Assembly: GCA_964036155.1 (NCBI GenBank)
Contig: OZ038422.1
Span: 62,333,201 to 62,397,200 of the forward strand
From: Diploscapter coronatus
Lineage: Eukaryota > Nematoda > Chromadorea > Rhabditida > Rhabditidae
Direction of reading: 5' to 3'
Length of the DNA stretch: 64,000 nucleotides
The notes under the pieces were generated by a model, which was not told the origin of the DNA, searched no databases, and was given only the letters and a program-made list of their open reading frames with translations. Position numbers and translations under genes: made by a program. Each line of letters starts with the position of its first letter. The first letter of the stretch is position 1. Shown piece by piece: positions 55,693 to 64,000 of this stretch.

Positions 55693-57714
55693 TTATTGAA
55701 TGATTTTTGGCAATCTATTTGCTGCGGCTGGTTTCGGAGCTCCTCTCAGATATTGCAGAGCGATCATGATGGCATCTTGAATGTCCGTATGGAGATGGGA
55801 GAATGGCACGGCTCTGGAAGGGTAAGTTTTAGTTTTATCTCAAAGTGGGTGTAGACTAAAAAAGGGCCCATTGTGAAATAATAATTGCGCTATTAAGAGA
55901 ATTTGTAATCTTTTTTCTTATTATTATGGCTAGGTTGCGATATGGTAAAAATCTAACAAAATGAAAAAAAAAAAACCCACAGATAATTCGCATCCTTCCC
56001 AATTACATATCGCGACCGAGGGAATTTGGCCGTAAGTGCGTGGAACAGAGCATCGACGACTATTTCGACGTGAGGGGAGCTGATTTGCGACAGAAACTCG
56101 GACATTTGAAATTCGGCTGAATTTTTCCCGTAAGGTGAAAATAATTTCGGCAGTTTGGAAAAATAGCTGCATCGTATTGTCAATGATCGACAGCTTGAGA
56201 CGAAATAAATGATGCACAGATACGAATATGAAAAATGTGCATTGCGTATTTATAAATTGTCGTCTGATTTATTTCCTGAATATGATATAATAGTGTAAAG
56301 TTTGCTGCAAACAGCGCGCTAATTCCTGCGCATCAAAAATCAGTGTCACTTACCTCGTCCCAATTAAAAGGCCATTGACAATAGCATTGTTGCAAGCAAA
56401 TAACATAAGGTTTTTAGGGAAAACATTCTTTCCCCATACTATTTCGTATGCAACTATTATAACTTTTTCCAGAATGCGAAATTTTGCATAATTCCATAAT
56501 TCTTACTCATCCTAAAAAATTCCTGTCCGTATTCTTCCTTAACGGATTCAGGAGCACGCTCCCAGATTTTCTGCATTCGGTTCTAAAAATTATTATAATT
56601 TTATGAGCTCCTTTAAATAAAAATTACCGTAGTAGCTTTCTGATCAATAATGGCAGTCTGGAAAAATCCAGGCTCAAGTGTATGCACAGAAACGCCGAAA
56701 TGGTACAGTTCTCTTCTGAATTTGCGAAGATCGATTAATTTATCGTGAAAAAATTCCTGAAACCTTATGATATCACAGTAGGCATTGACGGCGTATTTGC
56801 TGACGGTATAGGGTCCGATATTAGGTATAGAAATTCGATCGAGCATTGATGCGATCGTGACTATTCGACCCCTAAAATGTATTCTTCAGATATAAATTGA
56901 GCTTCAATCGATCTAGATATAACTGTTCTTGAATGCATAAAATCTAATCATAACCTTGTTCGTTTGACGAGAGGCTTGAATGTCTGCGAAACTCGTACGA
57001 CACCCCACGTATTCACTTCGGCAGTGTTCTTGTAATCATCAACCGTCAAAAAATCGTCGTACAAAGTATTTCCAGCTACACCCGCATTGTTGACGATTGC
57101 ATGAAGACCTAGGGGTTTTTTTTTTTTTTTTTTTTTACATTTTTGAGACTATGATTCTTAAATTAAAATATTTTAAGCAGGAGTATAAATTTTAGATACG
57201 CGAGTATACAAACTATCTCATTATGCGTGTCTAAAATTTACATTCATTTTTAAACTATGAAAAATCATGAATACCTCCTCCATTCAGATGTTGCTCAACA
57301 TATTTATAGGCCTTTTTAACGCTTTCATCATTCGTGACATCCATTTGTATGGTGTAGAGTTGGCCATGCTGTAATTTCTTCGCTTCAAGGCGAAGATCAT
57401 CCATACCCTGAAAGTTAAATTTTTAAAATAGCAAGTCATAAATTTTCTTACATTCTCAGTTAGACATCCAGCAAAAACTGGCATCCCCCGAGATAGACAT
57501 TTCAGAGCCAATAGTTTGCCGAAACCTTAAGTAAAATTAGATATTTTTGATTTTATTTTAGAAAACGATAGTCTGAAAATTTACCCGAATCGCATCCAGT
57601 AATTAGAATCGATCGCTTCTCCAGATGATCAACTTCTAACTTCTCAATAAAAAGTCGAACGATAAAATAGGTGACTATCACCGTGATAGCATAGCTGATG
57701 AACAGAAGTAGCAT
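55693..57714 (-). CDS. membrane-anchored short-chain dehydrogenase (RDH/17beta-HSD type)
   Basis: NAD(P)-dependent oxidoreductase of the SDR9C type (retinol or hydroxysteroid dehydrogenase-like), probably on the ER membrane. Minus-strand exons 57714-57585, 57525-57452, 57407-57275, 57108-56955, 56871-56628, 56582-56507, 56453-56354, 56193-55981, 55813-55693 give 414 aa. A hydrophobic anchor covers residues 1-24. The cofactor motif is TGCDSGFG (39-46); NNAG is at 119-122; the catalytic residues are Ser172, Tyr185 and Lys189 (YTVSK). The C-terminus contains HPRTRY-like FPRSRYVIG. The usual length is 310-360 aa; exons 6-8 are the least certain part, and the exon 8 acceptor ends in AAG. Substrate unknown. 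Confidence 0.82.
57186..57243. repeat. inverted repeat beside a poly-T run in SDR intron
   Basis: TAAATTTTAGATACGC and GCGTGTCTAAAATTTA form 16-bp arms with one mismatch. A run of over 20 T lies about 50 bp to the left (57116-57136). Confidence 0.55.
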
Positions 57715-59389
57715 TTCGAGGAACACAAAATATACAGATCTGAAGCTGAAATTGTTGGTTTACAACGAAAATCGTGGACGGATAGATTCAAACATGGCAA
57801 CAAACTATTAAATTTGAAAAAAGTGAAACCATGTGTGGAACTAACAATCAAACTCTAATATCAAATGATGAGAGTCGAAAATTATAATGAGCTACACTGT
57901 GGCAATGCACACATATTCGAAGCTGCCTGACTCTCTAGTCACATTGATAAGTTTAGAGTCTAGCAAAGTGTATTGATTATCAGTAAGGAAGTAAACAAAT
58001 TTTTGGCCAGAGAAAAATTATTGAAAAAAGTTTTAAAAAATATTCCTATCTTTCAACCCAGAAATTTATGCATTTTTGAAACTGCAATATTTTTTAAAGA
58101 AAATGATCAACTCGGAAAAATATTGCAGAGATTATGAAGCGCTGCATAATCTCTGCAATATTTTTTTTTCGAGAAGTCACCATAGAGTTTTAGCATAATT
58201 TTTCACAAATTGGTTAAAAGATAATACACTTTATGCTAACCATATATGAAATCGATATGAACAAGAAAATTATTCTTTGTGAAAAGAAGAAAAGATGCGG
58301 TAGAAGGAAGAAGAAGGACGGATTTTCAAGTTGACGGTATTTGATGGGATTATGCTGCAAAATGCCGAAAGATCGCGCACATAGAAGAGTATAAACGACA
58401 GTTTAGTTCTCTCTCTGGGTTTAGCACAGAAATCCAAAGGATCAGACACGCTTCACCAAGCTGCCTAAAGAAAAAAATATTCGAAGGTAGAAAAACATTG
58501 AAAGATCAGTCGAGCAAATTAGATAAGGTTTTCCAGTTTCATATGAATCCTGAACCTTGAATAATTACTTTGTTGGCATTAGATTTTTGACCGCTCTACG
58601 AACTCTAAATGTAGCCATCGTGAAGTTTCATTTTTAGGAGAAAACTTGGTTGAGAATTAAAGATAAAAAACCGAGCTCAAAAACCATATTCGAAATTTTG
58701 AAAATACTGACGTCATTTGAGAAAATGGCGGAATGTTTTTACAAGTCCCCTGCTTTTATAACGCCCTTTCACCCATGGTTGTCTCATATCTTATTTGTCC
58801 ATCTTGGAAGTTCACGCACTTAATTCATTAACGTTTTGTTATGCGTGTGCATTACATAATACAAGTTATAAAATTTCCTACCCCTACTTCGAGTAAATAA
58901 GCGTCATGCGTCTTTTATTGTTGGTTGGGAAGGTTAGAATAATCTCGAAAAAATGCATATAGCGTTTACAGGTAGAATAAAATGGCTGATTATTAGGAAG
59001 ATTAAGATTTTCGAAATCGACCTCTCCTCATCGACTCTGATTCCCATGAAAAAAGCTGGTCTTCACCAAAGATCTGGTATTCTTTGCTTGAAAGATGCAA
59101 CTTTAACATTTTTCATTGAATTTTTATGCTCATGAAAATAGACTCTGATTGTTTTTATTTATTCACTGCTAGAAGAGAGATGGCCGCGTTGGTGGGTGAT
59201 ATGGTGAGAGAAAGAAGGGTGTGTGGTGGATGGTGGATGCACACCTGCGGATGACTGATGTGATTGTGTTTGGAGATGGCGAAATGAGAAAAGTTGAAGT
59301 GGAGAGATGGTGTAGCAGTAGTAGTCAGTTGGCACCAACAGCACAGGTGTCTGGCTCGATGCCCTTGTTCTGTTCCCCCCGCTTGCTCA
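57715..59389. other. spacer upstream of SDR gene
   Basis: 1.7-kb spacer between two minus-strand genes. It contains the hairpin at 58111-58173. No gene supported; the open frames near 59155-59466 are antisense or compositional shadows at the 3' end of the secreted-protein gene. Confidence 0.5.
58111..58173. repeat. perfect 21-bp hairpin
   Basis: AAAAATATTGCAGAGATTATG (58116-58136, 21 bp) is exactly inverted at 58145-58165, separated by the 8 bases AAGCGCTG. CTCG at 58111 and CGAG at 58170 extend the pairing across an unequal A/T tract. Confidence 0.85.
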
Positions 59390-61610
59390 TCAGGTGAACC
59401 TATTGCCGAGCTGCAGCACCGACGGGTCATAGTACATGTTGTTGAACTTGATCTGGCCGGGCTCAACCTGGAAAAAATTCTACCGTATAATTTTCAGTGG
59501 ACGTTATATGGGTATATGGGCGATGTAAAATATCGTCATGTGAGAAGCTTCTTAACGAAAATAGGTGGATTTGTAACATACACGGTCTCTTTTAATTGAG
59601 GCATTCTCCGTAAGGCTCGGAAAAGTTTCAAAAAAGTTGTATTATGATCGTAACCAAACATGGACCATATTTTGTTACGTTCATTACACAACGTGTCCGG
59701 ATCCTACTAAACATGTTTCCGATTCTTATAAAGAATAACCTTAATTCAGCGTGAAGTGAATCTACGTGCATCCAATTTTGATAGATAAAAAATTGGTAAA
59801 AGTTGGAAAAGATTGGGAGAACTCGAAAACTCACGACATAAATGCCGTGATTGGCGATCCATCTTGAAGGCTCGTAGCAGGGCAGCTGACCGTTGTCGGT
59901 CATCGATTCGCTGAAAAATACAATTTTATGATGGTAGAAATTTAACCTAAGTTGTTTTTCAAATTGAAATAGATGATTCCATGATGAATTTCGATGGATT
60001 TTAAGGGTAAGTTTCTTTAATTTTACGCCTAGAAATGCAGCTCGTTAAATCGCGTCTGCCACTTACAAGTACACAATGGTGCCGTCCTGAAAATCGGAGA
60101 TCTTGATCTTATCGTAGGTGATGGGCAGGTCCGAAGGCAGTGGGTCGGTGCTCGTCGTCTTGTTCTGAAATCAGAAAATCATTATTCAACAAAATTAGAC
60201 TTGGTTTAAATATTGTGCAAGCTTAGAAATAATTTAATAACAAGAAACCTATTTTTCATGGTATTTATTCATAATAATTTAGATGGCACATGTCATGCGC
60301 AAAATATGGCTTTTTTTTTGTTAAATGGGAGTGTCTCGTCAATGCTATTTCGCATGTCATATAGTTTTCAAATTGTCTTTTTTCCATTGAGTTATTTGCA
60401 GTGCCCGAATCCATGAAATTTCTGAATTCGTCCTTCTGGCATTTTATAACAAGGATTTGCATTCGATGAGAACATTTCGGAGGCTCAGAGTTTCGTGGAT
60501 CCGGGCACAGACTCAATGCAGCTTCTCGCCTACCCAGAACATGAGGTTCGGATTGAAACCGTAAAAGTCGTTGTTGTTGTCGCCATTCAGCGAGATGGTT
60601 CTGTAGCGGAGCACGACTTTGAGCTTATCGTTGACGTTCCACACTTTTGGCTTGTCGTAGGGGGCGGTAGCGTTGCCGAACACTATCTCGCTCTAAATTG
60701 AGAAGGCAACTAATATTCGAAGGAGGTAATCAGAGAAATGGAGTGATTTTATTGCTAAATGACAGAGTGCATATCATTCGCTTCAGCAAAGTCACACCGT
60801 CCAGATCTATGCCGACTTTCGACCAGAATGAAATTTTAGGGGAGGAATGCGCAAATAACAATTTATCTATAGAAAGTTGAGACATGAGAAGTAAAAACTA
60901 AGACCTGATTGAATATTTTGAATTAAAGACGATGGCATGCAAGAAAAATTCGGCTTAAACCCTGCTCAGGTCTAATTCCATCGCTCCCTCAAGTTTTCCT
61001 TACATTCATGAACTGACCGCCCAGCGCTGTATGGAGCAGTATCTTATCGGTCAGCTTGTCGTCCTTGTCCACAGACATCAGCGAGATGTAGTCGAGTTTG
61101 AGCGGATTATTGATGCCTACGTTGGCGAACGGACAGTCCGACATGTGCATTTCAATCTGCAATAACTTTCACCAACTGGTTAATTGTAGATCGAGAGACA
61201 TCATGACGATACTATAGTTTGAAAAAGATTAACTTCACTATTTATACCCTATTTTTTCATGTTTTGTAATAATGATGACACGCAGTTAAAAATAACCACC
61301 AATCACAATGCTCAGATCCTTCAACGCACTGGATGGAAGCAATGACCAGATCGGGGGTACCCCTGTTTGTCGTGCTGGATACAGAAATAGACTTTACTGA
61401 TTCTGTGCCCGGGTCAACGAAACCTTCCTATAGGAACTTTCTTCCCGCTGAGAAGTTCCTATAGAAGGGATTTCGGAAGTCTCGTGGATCCCGACACTGG
61501 ACAAACCGATTTTGCCCTGTTCATAAAATTCGTACACGAATTTCGTCGACGGCTAAGATGCTGACGGGCAGCAGCAAAGCGAGGCAGATGACGAACAGTG
61601 GGCGGGACAT
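59390..61610 (-). CDS. secreted protein of unknown family
   Basis: Six exons on the minus strand: 61610-61536, 61156-61004, 60692-60534, 60164-60067, 59910-59835, 59467-59390 (212 aa). Residues 1-20 form a clear signal peptide (MSRPLFVICLALLLPVSILA), and no other membrane segment is seen, so it should be secreted or lumenal. The mature protein is rich in Asp, Asn and Lys with alternating hydrophobic residues suggestive of beta strands. It includes HMSDCPFANVGINNPLKLDY near the start, LKVVLRYRTISLNGDN in the middle and GQLPCYEPSRWIANHGIYV near the end. Only two cysteines occur in the mature chain. I do not recognise the family. Introns are longer (about 150-400 bp) than elsewhere. The last exon stops soon after its acceptor; a further exon is not needed. 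Confidence 0.75.
60476..60514. repeat. repeat fragment related to 61395-61500
   Basis: The string GTTTCGTGGATCCGGGCACA resembles the complement of the left end and the right end of the inverted repeat at 61395-61500. It lies just beyond the exon 3 donor of the secreted-protein gene. Confidence 0.4.
61395..61500. repeat. foldback repeat in first intron of secreted-protein gene
   Basis: Left CTTCCTATAGGAACTT and right AAGTTCCTATAGAAGG are near-perfect inverted inner arms; outer parts (GTGCCCGGGTCAACGAAACC and TCTCGTGGATCCCGACAC) continue the symmetry imperfectly. Confidence 0.6.
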
Positions 61611-61757
61611 GGCGGGCAGAGATGCAGAAACGAAGCACAGAATGATGACGATGGCTGTGTGGCAAACGGAGGACTGACTGCTTGCTGGACGCAGCTGCAA
61701 TCAAAATCCATCATTTTTGCACACATCCTGATCGGCCTTCAAGTTTCGGATACGATC

Positions 61758-61929
61758 CTCTGTTAAACATGGCAGCGAGAAGAGAGGAGAAATAGCATGG
61801 AAAAAGCGCAGTAGCAGAAAATGAGAAAAAAAAAACTGAGAAAAGAACTCTAATCTTTTTCTCATTGTCTGTCACCGCGCCTTTCCATGCTACTTCTTCT
61901 CTCTTCTAGCTGTCATTTGCTAACAGAGA
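61758..61929. repeat. 172-bp foldback repeat upstream of secreted-protein gene
   Basis: Arms of about 75 bp with roughly 75-80% match: left CTCTGTTA...AGCATGGAAAAAGCGC...AATGAGAAAA, right the inverted equivalent ending TAACAGAG. It sits about 150 bp upstream of the start codon, so it may overlap the promoter. MITE-like. Confidence 0.65.
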
Positions 61930-62616
61930 GCCGTTTCCAAATCTTTGAGGCCTGATCTTGATCTTTTGTTTATTTTTCACGGTGACCTTCGTGCATTTCT
62001 GCAGGAATTTAGATTTTTTTTTTTTTCGATTTTTTCATCCTTGGCTCACCCAATTAGAATTCGACTGACCGTAGAGAGAAAAAATTGGTAATAAAGCTTG
62101 ATCTTCAAATAACGAACCTTGATTTCGTGTGCATTGAAATTTCGGAAAGTTTCTATTTGCTCATTCTGATTTTCTTTTCTAAGTCAATTCTTTGGGAATT
62201 TGATCCATTTTAGGACCCGTTCGGACTTATTGTTAATATTTAATATTATTTTTACCACAAAATCGTCTTTATTGAAAAAGCTGATGTGATATGTAAAAAA
62301 AAAAACAAGTTTTTACTTGCTCAAATTGTGCGCAACAATACTATATTGAAGTTTCGGATCGATTTTCATTATATCCAGGGCATACAGCCTTAACTATGAA
62401 AAAATACGTTGTGCCCTATGCTAATTATTTTCCTTATAATAAGCGACGAAAAATCGTTCTATAAAATACGTTTCAAAGATTTTGCTCCACTTGCCTCCTC
62501 TAAATATCGCCACAGGGATTTTATTCGATTTTCATACAACTTTTACGAAAACTTTCTTTATAAGACGAAACACTTTATAAGTTAAGAAAAAAACAAAAGT
62601 ACAGAAGTGGAGATCA
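61930..62616. other. spacer
   Basis: AT-rich spacer between the secreted-protein gene and the unrecognised gene at the right edge. No gene seen. Confidence 0.5.
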
Positions 62617-63984
62617 TCATCCGTAAAGAATGTTTGTGGCCTGAGTAATCAATAGACCCAAAGCCTTGTTGATCGGATTTGTTGCACCCGGTTTGGTTTT
62701 TTCGATCTCGCGGCAGATATTCGCCAGAGTTTGGGCTAAAGATTGGAAAAATTAAAAATTTGAGGAATAAATGAACTCACTCATATCATCTGTGAGCGTT
62801 CTCGGTTTCTTGCTGGAATTACTGCTCTCAGACAGATCCCAATCAGTTAGCTCCAAAGGAGGGGTCACTGAAATATAAAATAAAGAAAACTGATAATTCA
62901 AAATATATTTATCGAAGACATTTTTAAAAACAACTCTATGATCTTCCTAATCAAATTAGCATAATTTGAAGTCTAAAATATTTTTTTTTAATTTTAACTA
63001 CCTTGCTTCCTTTTCCTCGTACTTTGAACATTTTGAGCTTCAACAGATTGTATCTGTTCAATTTTCTGCAGATCCTCCAGAGAAAAGGGGGCGTGACCTG
63101 TAGAAGTCGATGGAATCGAGGCGGAATTGTTCTCACTAATTCGGCTATTCGGTCGAGCCGACGAGGGACCAGGGGAATTCTCAAATTTGAGATTTAAAAT
63201 TTTCTTGTATATATGGTTTTTTATTCCTTAAAAACAATTAAATTTGAAGAAAACTGGATTGAAATATAGAAAAATTTAAGAAAATGATAGTTTTACCTCC
63301 AATTCTTGCCATTGAGCTTCGTCTTTGATAGATTCTAGAATGTCCTCCAGGCTGGACAACTGAGAAGGCTGATGGTCGGAAGCTTCTTCGATTTCTCCAT
63401 CATCTCGAATGCTTTGCGAGCTGTTATTTTCAATAGGTTTCGAACGAATGTATGTCCGCCGAGACCTAAATTCATTGTTCTTAGGCTGGAATTTTTCAAA
63501 ATTAAAATTCTCACTCCTTAGGCATGTTCGTATAGAGCGCTTGGAATTGGACGAAGAATTTACCGGCACTCGTGTCGCTCTTCGCCACCCCAGTTCGATG
63601 CCTTTCTGCAGTCCGTCGATATGACGAATGCAGGTTTTTGAATTGGTAGTGCAGTTGGTCGGCTAAGATTATATTTATCACTAAATTCTATACCTAAGCA
63701 ATTAGTATTTTGTTGAGCTTGACCGTTTATCTGCCTGTGCACGTTTAGATATCTATGAGATTTATCTGATCCCTAGTGTTATACATGGTTGGAAAGGTAA
63801 TTTCATGGAGATGTGCAACGCAAATGATTCTATTTTTCATATCTCAATTCTTTCATGTCCTAATCAAATAAAAATTGATAAACTTGAAAAATAGTCTCAC
63901 TCGATTCAATTCTATGATTTTCCGCTGTGAGTCTGTCTTTGAGCAATTCATAGAAATGTTGTTTGTTCCTAAGTTTATAATCAG
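62617..63984 (-). CDS. unrecognised hydrophilic protein, 5' end beyond window
   Basis: Minus-strand gene read from its stop: exons 62735-62617, 62867-62781, 63179-63002, 63465-63297 and 63772-63564 join in one frame (about 253 codons). Upstream pieces, for example 63966-63901 encoding NKQHFYELLKDRLTAENHRI, probably belong to it but could not be joined. The protein is hydrophilic, Ser/Asn/Glu-rich and lacks a signal peptide or membrane segment. Two related acidic helices appear: QLSSLEDILESIKDE and FSLEDLQKIEQI. A basic STRKRKQ follows the second, then ELTDWDLSESS, and a conserved-looking C-terminus TLANICREIEKTKPGATNPI. This suggests a nuclear regulatory or scaffold protein, but that is inference. 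The acceptor before 63179 ends in GAG. Family not recognised. Confidence 0.55.
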
Positions 63985-64000
63985 AGTGGCTCGAATCCCA

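Noticed and set aside
59155..59466. Minus-strand 103-codon frame over the last exon of the secreted-protein gene
   Set aside because: It is in a different frame from the phase-correct last exon and is Ser/His/Thr low complexity.
1..64000. CRISPR arrays, bacterial operons, Shine-Dalgarno sites, phage or viral genes
   Set aside because: No direct-repeat/spacer arrays or prokaryotic gene structure were seen. All recognised genes are intron-rich animal genes.

Overview
The window looks like nuclear DNA from a nematode, probably a rhabditid related to Caenorhabditis. The genes are broken into many short exons. Introns are often only 41-50 bp and usually end in TTTCAG or TTTTAG. Many start codons lie 2-22 bp after such an acceptor, the pattern expected for spliced-leader trans-splicing. 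Introns and spacers are AT-rich. The recognisable proteins (SBP-1, SNFC-5, RNP-4, PRDX-3, SET-1, LET-721) are, from memory, encoded on C. elegans chromosome III, so this is probably a piece of the same ancestral chromosome. All exon models were read by eye from splice signals and reading frame. Unless an entry says otherwise, joins keep frame; nothing was checked by alignment.

Layout. 0.36-5.7 kb: SREBP transcription factor (sbp-1, +). 5.7-12.3 kb: 6.5 kb spacer with no gene I can support. 12.3-13.5 kb: GILT-like thiol reductase (+). 14.5-16.1 kb: a tectonic-like ciliary protein (-), with a match to the RFX/DAF-19 X-box just upstream, head to head with snfc-5. 16.5-28.1 kb: likely operon of snfc-5 (SWI/SNF subunit), rnp-4 (Y14, exon-junction complex), prdx-3 (mitochondrial peroxiredoxin) and a GPATCH1 homologue. 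28.8-31.9 kb: SLC36-type amino-acid transporter (+). 33.4-35.0 kb: set-1 (H4K20 methyltransferase). 36.2-39.7 kb: AVL9 homologue. 40.5-43.7 kb: let-721 (ETF-ubiquinone oxidoreductase). 45.7-48.6 kb: a bZIP-like protein. 50.2-55.0 kb: a fused pseudouridine-5'-phosphate glycosidase / PfkB kinase gene, with a complete tetraspanin-like gene on the opposite strand in one intron. 55.7-57.7 kb: retinol-dehydrogenase-type SDR (-). 59.4-61.6 kb: secreted protein of unknown family (-). 62.6 kb to the right edge: 3' part of an unrecognised hydrophilic protein (-).

The set is mostly housekeeping: lipid transcription, chromatin, splicing, mitochondrial redox and electron transfer, secretion and nucleoside salvage. 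The less ordinary content is a small transposon family with terminal inverted repeats and 8-bp target duplications (hAT-like MITE; copies at 44.8, 50.6 and 54.7 kb), several foldback repeats in introns and spacers, a perfect 21-bp hairpin at 58.1 kb, the nested tetraspanin gene, and the X-box/tectonic pairing.
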